Positions 12,740-25,039 of a stretch of 64,000 bases of DNA are shown here, piece by piece. Location of the stretch: NCBI GenBank assembly GCA_949126835.1, contig OX421497.1, positions 20,739,409 to 20,803,408 of the forward strand, given 5' to 3'. Positions within the stretch are counted from its first letter, which is position 1; each line of letters starts with the position of its first letter. The DNA is from Anisus vortex. Its lineage: Eukaryota; Mollusca; Gastropoda; Planorbidae. The notes beneath the pieces were generated by a model that was not told the DNA's origin, did no database searches, and was given only the letters and a program-made list of their open reading frames with translations. A program made the position numbers and the translations under genes.

Positions 12740-14495
12740 GGTCCATACATTTTTTTTTCTAAAAGCTTTTTTATTATTTCAATTAATATTACTTTAAAAA
12801 AAATTACTTCCTTAAATGGCTTCACTAAAAAAAAATATTTGTTTAAATTATTAAATTTAAAGCTTTCTGTTTATTGTAGTTTATAATTTTTTTTATCTGT
12901 AACTTATACAGGCCTTTTGTTTTCCTCCAGGCAACGCCGGGGATTTTAGCTTGTGGAATATATTTTAAAAAAGGGACATACACAGAGTCAATGGAATGTC
13001 CCCATTCAATTGTTTTCTTTTTCTTCAATCCATTGTATTGTCTCAGCGAAGCTACTGGACACAACTGGGCACATGTTGGAAGGAGGCGGGGGGGGGGGGG
13101 GGCTCCCTGGCAACTCGCGCCTACATCAAACAAAGGAACGGACGACAGACCGACGGTCAAACATTTGGAGGACTGGATGAAGTGAAGAGGGAGGAGATTT
13201 TTTTTGTAACAGGGGGATTGTGTGGACATGGGAGTGAGGGGATGAGCACAGTTGTTCATTATTTTGTTGCGTATGCCTGAGATGTTGTGCGACTTTACGC
13301 AAGGTCATTGACATCCCGTGTGACAACTGGTGGGTCTAGGAAACTGGTCAGCTTCACTAGCCCCAATGGACCAACACGTCTTGACAGACTATTGTTTATT
13401 AGAAGTAGACTAATGTTTTCTCTCTAGATAATTTTAGATTAAATAAGGAGAATATATATTTTTTTAAACAAGTCGATGCACAGTATAATACTGCAAATAC
13501 GCTTATAATCCACACTTTGTTATTTTATGGACATGAACGGACACAACTCGCTACAAGCGGTCGGTTCAATAAAGATTTTACTGTAGGCGCTACTTGTTGC
13601 ATGGCCAGCCCACCTGTTTTCAAACTGTCCTCCTTAACAAAAGAAAACGCTTCAACTGACACCATTCTTAACTCCCTTTAGTGAGGCACTAGGGAGGGGG
13701 TGACAGTGTAGAGGCTGCAGGGGGCCTCAAACAAAGGCGGAGCTTGTTTGGTTGAAAAGCTCAAGTAACCCTTCTTTATCCACCGCCCCATTCCCCCCCC
13801 CCCCTATCCTCTGTCACAATCGCCAACCACAAATTCTTTTTTCTTTCCTTACGAAAAGCCTCTTTCCAACCCTCCCATTCTAAATCTCCTCAACCCCCCC
13901 CCTTCCAGTTTGAAAGAACAGGACCGGACGGCAACCTGAGGATTCAAGCGTGACCCGGTGACCTCAAAGTTCACACGTAGATCCCCTCCTCCCCCGCCTC
14001 AGCCATGCTGCTCTCTCACCTGCCGTTCAAGTTTCGGTCAACATCGAAGAAAATGGAGAAGAAAAAAATCTATCGCAAGTTTGTCCCAATTTCAGATATG
14101 AGGGCCACTTCCTGTCAGATAGTAAAGATATTTTTTTTCAAATAGATAGGGCAGTTCTTGTCAGATAGTTGGGACATTTTTCTATCTCATCGTTAGGGCA
14201 TTTCCGTAGAAAGATTGTGTATTGTAGATAATTTCAATTAGATAGTAAAGATAGTCCCTGTAATATACGGTATACGAGTCTAGTGAAGGGCATTTCCTGC
14301 AAGATAGGGCATTTCCTGCAGCATATGGCATTTCCTGCAAGATATGGCATTTCCTGTCTGAGAGTTCAGATATTTACTATCAGATAGCAAAGAATTTTCC
14401 TGACATATCTTTCCTGTCATTGTCAGTCTGCCCATTTAATAAAATTGCAATTATTAATTATACTGACACAATGGGGGGGGGGGTGGACATAGTAT
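12740..14495. other. No supported gene; degenerate repeats
   Basis: A G15 run lies at 13088-13102. From about 14090 to 14400 there are decayed repeats of an approximately 18-bp word like GGCATTTCCTGCAAGATA. A 46-codon frame starting at 14004 runs into these repeats and is not called. Confidence 0.45.
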
Positions 14496-14509
14496 ATATT
14501 CCTGTAACC

Positions 14510-14658
14510 CAGGGATCGACACAAAGCAATTTCCAATGGCACACAGAAGACCCCCTAGAAGGTAATTCAGTTTTAAAGCACAGTTAGGCTTTTGTCGGGC
14601 TGAATGAATTAGAAATCCTTATTTTGATACACTATTATCAAATAGTTTCAGACCCCTG
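14510..14658. mobile_element. Decayed hAT-type MITE
   Basis: The ends CAGGGATCGACA and CAGACCCCTG are worn versions of the family at 864 and 7248, and the interior keeps GGCACAC and GGCTGAATGAATTAGAAATCC-like words. The flanking 8-mers match only weakly. Confidence 0.65.
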
Positions 14659-14669
14659 CTACTAACCCA

Positions 14670-15940
14670 TGCAGACATTTCAAACATAATGAAAACACAA
14701 ACATTTCTGAGCCCATCAAATAACATGGTTTCAAATTCTGTATGATCTCTTTTTTTTGTGGTTTTCGCCCAAACCTCAAACTAAAAAAATAATAATATAA
14801 AAATAGCATTTTCAAATTAATATAATAATAATGTGCATTTGTAGTACAAGATTTGTGCAAACTTTAATTACATTATTAGTAAAAAATACTAATGATTATA
14901 CACTAAAACAAAATGCCAACCACCTTTCTTAAGTTCGACCATCTTATCAAATATAGATTTTCTTATTTGGTTTTACAACAAAGTATAGGGGGGGGGGGGG
15001 GTGACCGGGTTGAAATATTTGCTAAGTTTCTAAGTGACTCGCCTCGTGGGTGGTGGATTTACCCACAAAGTCTCAAACTTCTCAAACTTCCGGAATGTCA
15101 ATAGTTTTAATATTTGAATTTCCCTCCATTTTGTTTGTGTGAGGTTTTTATTTAAAGTCTACAGGTGTTGTGACCTTCCCATCCTTCCAGTGAACGCCCC
15201 TTATGTGTGTCACCGGGGTCTGGGAGTGTGTGTGTGTGTGGGGGGGGGGGATATATTAGGTAATGAACAGAAATTAATTGCAGGCGCTGACAACCTTCCC
15301 TCCGTGGCTAGGGCGCTACAGCCCATGGAGAGACTTGGCATGATTTATCACATCCCTTCCACTCAGAACTATCGGCAGTTGTTCTTATATACACACCTGG
15401 CGTAACAAACCATTGTACAAACCATCCATCCATCCAGGGCCGGCTCATCCATCTAGGTCTGTCCTCGAGTCATTTACCACCAGGGTTTAGGTGATTGTAC
15501 AATTTTCACCCCCCACCCCCAACTCTTTCATTTGACATTCTCTCTAGGTGGCCTCTCCAGTGTGCCCCCATCACCTCATTAAAAAAACAACAATTTATGT
15601 CACAATATTCATAAAATTCATATCATTCTTGGTCGTATTCGCCTCCAATTTCTATAAAACCCTTCTCTGATATTTCCCTTAAGACTTCACTTTTACATAC
15701 ATTTAAGAGTACAGTTATATGACATAACATTCTATGTGTGATTTGCTTTTGTAGTGTGGTTTCCTTCGCCTGTATAGTCCTGCCTGTAGTAAATCTAAGT
15801 CTAATAATTCAATAAATACTTTAGAAAAAAAGTCTCCATTACATTTTTCTTATTTACACATTGAAGTAGAGACGTAATTGTACAGTGTACACATCGGGTA
15901 TGAACTGTGAACTTCTCTCTATATCTAGCATGGAAGTCTC
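14670..15940. other. No supported feature
   Basis: AT-rich sequence with a G14 run at 14988-15001 and a G run after a short GT repeat near 15230-15250. No exon or transposon end was recognised. Confidence 0.45.
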
Positions 15941-15943
15941 CTG

Positions 15944-16010
15944 CAGGGGCGTAATTAGGTACAATGGTGCCGGGGGCGAGTCATAATGGGCGCCTATCTA
16001 GAATGGTTTT
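15944..16010. mobile_element. Unpaired hAT-like end
   Basis: CAGGGGCGTAATTAGG followed by GGGGGCGAG and GGGCGCC resembles one terminus of a hAT element. No matching inverted end was found nearby, so it is a truncated copy at best. Confidence 0.4.
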
Positions 16011-16785
16011 TCATTTATTAATATGCCAACGTACTAAGAGGTTTAAGACAGGGTGGGTGGTGTGTTGAAATAATCGCTTTTCTGATTTTTAACCTATAAT
16101 CAATTCATTATAACTTTTTTTGTTACATCTAAACTTTTTACTACATCTTTTTAAAATACGAAAATGCCATTTTGGCTTCCAATGACATTTATAGCACCTG
16201 GAACAGCAGTTGAACCCCCCCCCCCCACACACACACACACAATCCTGTAGTTACTCTACAGTCGCTACAGGTCTCCTGTAATGATACCTCTAGTGTCTAA
16301 GTGACTAATATATATTATTATGTTTATTGCCAATCAAAGTCTGATGTTATGTACACTTCAAGTAAACATGTCAGCATCAGCTTTAAAACAAACATGTGAA
16401 ATGTCCTAATCATCACTCACAAACACCCATTGTTTATACTATTTGATTTATTGTCGGTATTGCTGCCGCCCATCGTCTTCTAAAGTCTGGACTCTATGGT
16501 GAAAACTATCACTTTCATAAGTTCACTTAGGTATTGTAAAGTGCTCCATATCTAGTGGTCTTGTAACTGTAACCTGAAGATGTATTGCGACCCTAGAATG
16601 TTACACGGCAAAAGGGGGGACAAAAAAGGGAGGAAGGGGGTGGGGGTCTTTATCAGTTGAACAATTATTTTTTTGTAAACGCAGTCTTGAATCTACAGAA
16701 CTTTGACAAGTGAAACTAACAAAACTTGTATAGTCAATACCAACTTCTCTTCTTCAATTGTACTATAATGGTCAATCGCATGTAG

Positions 16786-16893
16786 AGAAAGCTGGTCAGC
16801 CAAAGTTGACCTGCTCGGTGGATTGTGTGGTCTGCACAATGTTCGACCGCCTTGAATTTTTCCCAAACGGATGTGAGAGCTGTGCATACTCAG
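16786..16893 (+). CDS. Candidate single cysteine-rich exon (36 codons)
   Basis: An open stretch bounded by a possible acceptor (a pyrimidine-rich tract, then GCATGTAG at 16785) and a good donor (CTCAG then GTATGG). Both boundaries are phase 1, the symmetric class common for exons of secreted modular proteins. The peptide contains LTCSVDCVVC and, 13 residues on, NGCESCAYS. This C-x3-C-x2-C ... GC-x2-C spacing is loosely like antistasin-type domains, but the last cysteine of that motif is absent. No partner exon was identified. The donor lies just before the 16-bp satellite. This could be a chance open frame or a lone surviving exon. Confidence 0.33.
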
Positions 16894-16907
16894 GTATGGC
16901 GTCGAGA

Positions 16908-17014
16908 TCTATGCTAAACTCGATCTGTGCTAAACTCGATCTGTGCTAAACTCGATCTGTGCTAAACTCGATCTGTGCTAAACTCGATCTGTGCTAAACT
17001 CGGTCTGTGCTAAA
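16908..17014. repeat. 16-bp satellite, left part
   Basis: About six copies of GTGCTAAACTCGATCT, interrupted at 17015 by a transposon and resuming at 17940. Confidence 0.95.
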
Positions 17015-17939
17015 TAGGGGTGTTAAACGAAAACCGGAATACCGGATTCCGGTTTTGAATCCGAAAACCGGTTTTGATTTTCAAAACCGGATTTCGGTTT
17101 GTTGGTTGGCAGTTGGAAGGTAATCTTTACTTCAAGTAGAAGACCCTTTTTTTTTGTTCTAATGGAATTATTTTTAATAAATAAAGTTGGATTCGCACAA
17201 AACAATTCCTGAAATGCCTTGCTAACACTATTTAGTCTTAGATATTGTGTTTCTTGTGTTTCCCAATGCCAACTATGGCTTGCGATAAAAACAACACCAA
17301 ACCAATTGTTAAGTTACAGTTACAATTAACATGAATCTTTTTACTTGTCGGCTCATCTTTTAGATGTCCGCTGCTCTTTGATATACGCAATGGAGTCGCA
17401 AACTTGCCCTTCCCTGTGACCCTGAACTATTCGGCTAGACACCGCGTCTGTGCTTTATTATTAACGGCACTATTAAATACACATTCTTTTGATTTGTGCT
17501 ACGCGAAACCTTTCAATACATTATTTTACAAGTTACCATAAATGCCTCTTCAAATGCTTCTTAATATTTAATATATGGTCAACGATAATCGGTAATTTGA
17601 TTATCACTATTGAATAATTGAAAGCTATTAACCGTTTTAATAAATTAGATCAGATTTTTTTTTAGTTCTAAAGAATTTTATGGTAAAGAGTACAAAATCA
17701 TATTGTATTCACAGAAATCAACCCCTTGAATGCCCTGCAATACTAATTAAATTTGAACAATTGTTCAAATAGTCTACACCTACAAAAGTACGCACATTTT
17801 GGCTTTTCCGGCCTGTAACTTGTGATATTGCGCGGGGGGGGGGGGGGGGGAGAGAGAATCGAAATCCGGTTTTAAACCGGTTTTGTACAACCGAAAACCG
17901 GTTTTGGAAAACAACCGGTTTTAAGTTTTAACATCCCTA
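17015..17939. mobile_element. hAT-type element (925 bp) inserted in the 16-bp satellite
   Basis: The termini are TAGGGGTGTTAA and TTAACATCCCTA. The 8-mer GTGCTAAA is present on both sides (17007-17014 and 17940-17947). This fits an 8-bp target duplication, with the caution that the same word belongs to the surrounding satellite. Both subterminal regions are packed with AAAACCGG/CCGGTTTT words, probable transposase-binding repeats. There is no transposase inside; a G17 run is at 17834-17850. Confidence 0.85.
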
Positions 17940-18077
17940 GTGCTAAACTAGTTCTATGCTAAACTCGATCTATGCTAAACTCGATCTATGCTAAACTCGA
18001 TCTATGCTAAACTAGATCGATGCTAAACTAAATCTATGCTAAACTAGATCGATGCTAAACTAAATCTATGCTAAACT
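17940..18077. repeat. 16-bp satellite, right part
   Basis: About eight copies of ATGCTAAACTCGATCT-like units. The last copies alternate between GATCGATG-type and AAATCTATG-type variants, giving a 32-bp higher-order period absent from the left side. Confidence 0.93.
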
Positions 18078-18079
18078 AG

Positions 18080-19610
18080 CTACCCAAGAAGCCTGGACCA
18101 ACTATACTAAAAAGTATACCACAGAGCCATAGAGTCATAGAAGAAACAAAACACGCGTAAGTGGGAGAAAAAAAACTTTTAAGTACTTAAGGGGGCAGGT
18201 TGAATATGTGCTTTTAGTTTTAGTCGGGAATGTGTGCTACTGGTAGAGAAGAAGTGGTGACTGTGCACGACGTTCCGCTTGATTGCAGTTACCATGACCT
18301 TAAAACAGTGCGTTATTACTTACATGGAAACCTTCGCGTGTGTTTCATCAAAGCAAATTGAACACAAATGTAAAAATAAAAGATTTAAAATACAAGTTTC
18401 TATAGTTTAAGTAATTTAGCGACTTGGGGTGAATGGTAGATTCATAATTATTGAATGTTAAATAGGCCTATTTACTAGGAAGGGTTCAATTCAATGATTA
18501 TATGTAAATGATAGATTATGAATGATGATAAGGCATATGAAAGAATTTTTTGCGCATTAAAATTTATGGAAAGTGTTTATTATAGATTATGAATGATTAA
18601 ATATTAATGGTGTGTGATTAAATGTAAATGAAAGATTATGGATGATTAAAGCAAACACCGGTTATACATTCTCTGTTCTCTCACACACAAGGAAGCAGAC
18701 GAGACACTGCGGTGGCTGTGCTCAAACTATGGATCATCACCCGTTTCGCATGGCAAAATATTATAAAATGGAACCCTCGGTGCAGTAGAGTGTGCCGTCC
18801 CTATAAAAAGGTCAATATTGGTTTACACCCAGATAGGTCGACCTTCATGTAAATCACAATTTTATACGAAGCATTCCTGAAGATATTAAATGCTATACTT
18901 TCGGCCATTGTTCTGCCTTTATTTCCCATTTTAAAGTTAAGGTAAAAGGTAATGAACGTACAACTTACAACGACTCAAATTTAATACTTATTTTAAATGG
19001 CACTATTTGTTAACACAAAAAGCGGTAAATAAACACACAAAAAGGCATAGACTTTTATCGACATCAAGAAGATGGAAAGGAAAAATATATTAATTTAGTA
19101 CACACACATCCAAACACAAAGTTAGGATAGTTGTTTGCATTACTGTTACGAGTCAAAGTCGTGCACAGACCATAACTGAAACATTTTAAAATCACTATAA
19201 GTAAAACAAAACCTGTCGTGTAAAAAAAAAATCTTAACTTGACCACTAGGTCGTCTGACACACGCTCTGGTCATCCATCATGCCCCAGGAGGGATGAGCT
19301 GGTGTAGGGAGAGGTAGGGTTGTATTTTCGAATCAAGCCAATCAGATACTGAGTTCATGTGACAGGTGTTTGGCGCCCTGCCCTGGTCAGTATCGGTCAA
19401 ACTGTTGCTCCGGAGGATCGAAAGAGTAAAGGGTCAATCGCAGGTGAACAGATCAATACGTGACAGAGAGCTCAAATTGGCGCACAACAGAACATCGTCT
19501 GCCTCCTATAAACTCTTTTCAGCTTTTGTAATTGTAGTGGGTCAAAGGTCACGTGTTAATCTAATCTACTAGGATACGTCAATCCAAAGATAACAAAAAA
19601 ACAACAAAAG
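18080..19610. other. No supported feature
   Basis: Weak imperfect repeats of GATTATGAATGATTAAAT around 18430-18650. Nothing else was recognised. Confidence 0.45.
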
Positions 19611-19618
19611 AATGGGAA

Positions 19619-20416
19619 ATATTAGTTCAAATATTAACTGACAATATTAGTTAAAATATTAACTGACAATATTAATTCAAATATTAACTGACAATATTAG
19701 TTCAAATATTAACTGACAATATTGGTTCAAATATTAACTGACAATATTAGTTCAAATATTAACTGACAATATTAGTTCAAATATTAACTGACAATATTAG
19801 TTCAAATATTAACTGACAGTATTAGTTCAAATATTAACTGACAATATTAGTTCAAATATTAACTGACAATATTAGTTCAAATATTAACTGACAATATTAG
19901 TTCAAATATTAACTGACAGTACTAGTTCAAATATTAACTGACAATATTAGTTCAAATATTAACTGACAATATTAGTTCAAATATTAACTGACAATATTAG
20001 TTCAAATATTAACTGACAATATTAGTTCAAATATTAACTGACAATATTAGTTCAAATATTAACTGACAGTATTAGTTCAAATATTAACTGACAATATTAG
20101 TTCAAATATTAACTGACAATATTAGTTCAAATATTAACTGACAATATTAGTTCAAATATTAACTGACAGTATTAGTTCAAATATTAACTGACAATATTAG
20201 TTCAAATATTAACTGACAATATTAGTTCAAATATTAACTGACAATATTAGTTCAAATATTAACTGACAATATTAGTTCAAATATTAACTGACAATATTAG
20301 TTCAAATATTAACTGACAGTATTAGTTCAAATATTAACTGACAATATTAGTTCAAATATTAACTGACAATATTAGTTCAAATATTAACTGACAATATTAG
20401 TTCAAATATTAACTGA
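19619..20416. repeat. 25-bp satellite, about 32 copies
   Basis: Almost identical head-to-tail copies of ACAATATTAGTTCAAATATT plus AACTG. A variant with GACAGT instead of GACAAT occurs at 19815, 19915, 20065, 20165 and 20315. The spacing 100, 150, 100, 150 shows a 250-bp (10-unit) higher-order repeat. Confidence 0.97.
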
Positions 20417-23400
20417 CCCTAACATCGATAAGGAACAAACACAAAACATGTATAAATCTATTATTTTTAGAATGTTTGACTTTCTATTAAAACTTCATTA
20501 AAAGGAAACAGGGCATTGATCGATCTCTTTGCCCCCCCCCCCCCCCTCGAGTATGAAGTCCCATAGACAGTTGCCCATGTATCAAATTGTCATTTTGAAA
20601 GGGAACGGTCAATTTAACAAACTTGTGAGTAGGCGTTATTGGTGTGGATAAGGCAAATGGCTCGAAACTTATTCCTGACATTATAAAGACATTTGGTAAA
20701 TTTTAAACGAGGCTGGGCAAGTGGATTCTAAATGCCTACATGCAGTGTATATAAGTGTGTGTGTAGGGTAGTGAGGGCGAGGGAGAAAAATACATGTAAA
20801 TACATGACGAGAGAGAGAGAGAAAGGAAAAAGAAAGACAGAAAGAAGGAAAAAAAAAGAGAATATATATAGATAGAAGAATTAGTCTATTAGAGAGAAAA
20901 AAATATAGATCAATTGTGATAAATATAAAGAGAGCGTCAGGGGGAAAGTACATAGGGAACAGATATATGGAGAGATAGATAGAGAAATAGAGAGAGTGTG
21001 AAAGAGGAAAAGTTAGAGAAAAAGAGAAAGAGTTCTGAATGTGAATAGTTGATAAGACATTGAAATTTTACAAAGTTAACATAATTATAGCTAAAACACC
21101 AACACAATGGAGCAAGTTTGTAAAAAAGAAATTATGTTTAATCTCTAAAATATTATCATTGGTATGAACAGAGAATGCATAATAATAAATATATTTAAAC
21201 CAGTTATAGACCTATATGTAGGCCTATATTATTAGTGCTTAACCCTTCTATTATAAACATTAAATTTATTTGTTGCTGTTGGCAATTGATAATTTTGTGT
21301 CACGTATTGAACGTAATAAAAGTCTTGTATGCAGCAGGCATATTGAACATATCTCACAAAACATTCTATATCCTAAATGTAATATCTTAAACACAGTTCA
21401 AACAAGAAGTTACATTCTCAATAATAACGGGTAATCTATGTGTTTATTGTTATTTTAAACCTAAACTCCGTTATATTATTATTACTCCACCCCCCCCCCC
21501 CCCAGCCTCACCATTGATAGTAATCTCGGTTTACTCAAGCATAAACCCATTTAGCACCTCGCTGGTTCCACAGATGTATAATCTTCCAATAATAGAGTTC
21601 CAATAGATTTAGCCCTCCTTGGTCTCTGGTATCAGTAAGTTTTAAAGATTGTTGGATCACGCCTTCCTACCCCGCCCACACACACACACATTCCAATTAA
21701 AGTTGTTAGGGGACCCCAGTAGGCCCTATTATTATTTTTCTAACACTATGGCTGGAATTTTAGAATTCGCCTTTCATTGAACTACCTAGGAAATAATACC
21801 CTGTAATTATTGTGTTACTGAAGTCTGTAGAGGCACGCACGCACACACACTATATATTTCTGCAAGATAAATAAGAAAAGGGTGGAGGTAAAAGATCTAT
21901 GCTTTCAGCACAACGGCAACAGTGTTAGAGTTCAAGCCTCCAAACTGCACGCTAACACAGTGGGGTAGAAACAGGAAAACGTTAACACTTGTTCAACTTA
22001 AAGTACTAGAAGAACCTATATGGGTATATTGCAATTATCACAAAACAATGAGAGTAAGAAATGGTAGGAAATTGAAGATTTATACTTAAAAACAGACCAA
22101 CTTCTACAACTTCTGCAATTCTACAATGTCTCAATGTCTACTTTTCTATAACTTCTACACTTCCACTTTCATTGGTTGATGCCTTGTTCGCGTACCAGAT
22201 ATGAGATCCTTGAAATTATCACATACAGTAGACTCTCCCCCCCCCCCCCCCAAAAAAAAAATTACAGCAACGCCGACAAAAACTGGGATATTCGTTGATA
22301 ACAAAAAATGATTTAGAACTTCGCTCCAACGTATGTTAAATAATAATTTTAAAAAGGTAGTAAAAGCTTAAGTTTTAAAGAAAAAGGAGTTGTGAGTAGA
22401 TCTATTTACTTGGGTTTTCGCAACCATCAGATAAAGTCGCTAAGACAACGACTTGATTCACTTTGGAAACATGACGTTACAGGAAATTTCCATGTTGTTT
22501 ATTTAGCGAGTTTTGCTTCTTGTTTATTTATTCAGGTGGGAAATTGGGATTAGAGATTATAAAAGTGGAGTGACCTTGTGTGTCCATAGACGTCAACACG
22601 GTGGGGTAAGGCCGGTAAGGGGCAATAAAACTATTTCTGGGTGGAGTGTGGCGGTGGAGGACAAGCTCTCATTGTATTGTTTCAAAGTTTCAAAAGGGGT
22701 CAATAAGAAGTGGGTTCACAAACTCATCCCAACTAAAATGGCGACCCAGGAGAAACGTATATTTTTTTTTTAATCGAAAAATGTAATGATATCTATATTT
22801 GTGTGTGTGTGTCGCTATGTGTAGTTTCTATGTAACATTGAACATTTAATAACTTTGTCTTGGGGATTCTGTGAAGAAATAAATTCCGAACAAAATATCT
22901 AGTCTAATGATAGTTGTTTTTGTTTTATTCATTAGCACACTATGTAGCCTATGTGGACACATTAAGCTGTATTTACAGTAGTTCAGCCGTAATTTAACGT
23001 TAAGTGGGGCAAAGTAAACTAAAGCCAATACATTTTTTCATTATATTATTAACTGAAGCTACTGATATTGGATTTTATTGTTAGCAATTAGGTCAAGGAT
23101 CAAAAAGTACTTGTACACACTATATAGGGCCGACGACGACATCTGGCGTGTCTACTAACAAGTGTACATCGATAGTTTTAAAACAAATTGTTCAGTGTTG
23201 GTGCATGTATGTTAGGGTCAATGAAATTTGATAATCTATAGATTTGATACAATGCACTGTGTTGTTATTATTTTACAAGTCTAATCCGTGTATTGAAGTT
23301 TGAATTGAATGAAAGTTGGCTTAAAACTAGAAATGGACATAGGCCTATACTCCTATACTTCTCTAGGATTTGATGGGTGAAGTTTGGTCTCATCAGTGAG

Positions 23401-24950
23401 GGGACTTTACCTCTCCGACTCTCCCTACACAGGGATTTCATTATAGATATAGGCGTATTATACAAGTATGTTTGGAACCATCCCCAAACCCCTATATGAA
23501 AAAACATGTTTTATATATATAGACATGTCAGTTTGTAAGTTGTACTCGGACAGCAATGGCGGTGAAGGCCGGATGGAAGCCTACGAAAGGCTAAATCAGC
23601 TATGGTCACATTCATGGGTGATGTTATATTCATAGCGCACTGAAATTTTCGGCGATTTAAACCAACAAATTAATTTGTATACAATAATAATTGGCTTAAT
23701 GCATAAGATTAATATAGACTATAAGAGTTACGTCTTATACAATTTAATATATAGGCCTAGTCATATAGTTATTGTTGAAATGAAGTATATAACATAGAGC
23801 ATAGTTATGCAATAGTTTGGCCTCCAACAGGGAAGTCCCAATCTAGTAAGGCCCTCGTCTGACAAAGTGTATTTGTCTTTCCATTTAGCCATAGGTAACA
23901 ACAAGGTGGGAAAAGCCGCCAAGGGCTTAACTCTCGATCAAAACTTGTTTGTTTTACAGATAAGTCTTAAGTAGCCTCCCCGTCCCATTCGTCCAGGTTG
24001 TGTAAAAGAGCAATGGGAAGAGGGTGAAGTGTGGGTGGGTGTTTTAGGGCCTGGGGTTGGGGGGAAAGTCCACAATTAAACTGTCCCCAGACTCTTGTAG
24101 TCCGTGTACCAGGATGTTGTGATTCCTGGCGTGTGTTCAAATCCCCAAAGAAATGTTGCGTGTACTTCTAAAGCCACGTTGCTCAGATACATATTTGGTT
24201 GGCGATTTAAGGTGACGCGCGGGGGAGATGTGGACGGGGGAAGGGGAGACCGGAAAATTGGCGTACCTGAGAATCAAGTGTCTGCCGTGGTAAAAATAAA
24301 AAAGAGTTTTATTGTCTTTGAAATATTACGGAACAACATTTAAAATCAAAAGTTCCTAAGCGTTCAGGGATAAATGGCATTGAATAGCCTTTTAATGTAT
24401 TCCCTTGTTGTAGTGGTTCTTTTGGAGGAGCGTTGGATGCTTTACCTGGAGTCTTGTGCTCAAATCCATTATTGGACGCAAATATAAAGAAAATATTTCG
24501 AGGATTGCATTATTTGTAAAGATAGATTATAGTTTTTATTGAAACCAATCAAACACTCAAAAATAAATTTATTCCAATAGTTTTGTTTATAAATAGTTTT
24601 TGCTGCATTGTTTCGAAGTTATTGTTTTGTTTGCACAAAAAGATGTTTATTAATTTATAATGAATGGGTGAAATTAGTGTATCGCTTTCTAGGTTACTAT
24701 TTTATAGATATATTAATGAATCTAAAATAAATAATATCAGGCTTGGTGGCGTAAGAGTGCTTACATCCGGTAATGCCAAATTTATTCTACTTAAAGGTAG
24801 TATCAACACGGTTCCAGAGTTATTATTGTTCAATAGTGTTATAGAAACGGCTGACCATGGCCATGGCAAAAAAAAAGGCAATCTGGTGACCAGCACGGTG
24901 CCCAGATGCCGTCACTTTTTTTCCCCATCTAAAATCAGGAATGCCTACCT
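20417..24950. other. Long stretch without supported gene
   Basis: C runs of 14-15 lie at 20532-20546, 21490-21503 and 22237-22251. A polypurine tract of GAGA/GAAA type spans about 20775-21030. Open frames here are short and lack splice signals or domains. Confidence 0.45.
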
Positions 24951-24956
24951 ATCTAA

Positions 24957-25035
24957 GGTTGCCAGACATCCGACCAAAGGAGGATATGTCCTCCCTATAA
25001 GCCTCATGTCCTCCGTCCGGCTGACAAATCTAAAA
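24957..25035. mobile_element. Possible truncated hAT end
   Basis: AGGTTGCCAGACATCCGACC followed by inverted AGGAGGATATGTCCTCCC resembles one end of a hAT family. No partner end was found. Confidence 0.3.
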
Positions 25036-25039
25036 ACCT

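Noticed and set aside
13088..13102. Origin or switch-like function for the G runs
   Set aside because: Nothing beyond the homopolymers themselves supports a function.
14004..14140. Possible first exon starting MLLSHLPFKFRS
   Set aside because: The frame continues into degenerate CAGATAGTAAAGATA repeats, and the apparent donor is part of that repeat.
18671..18760. Exon-like peptide EADETLRWLCSNYGSSP
   Set aside because: The acceptor sits in a CA repeat, a stop follows quickly and there is no donor.
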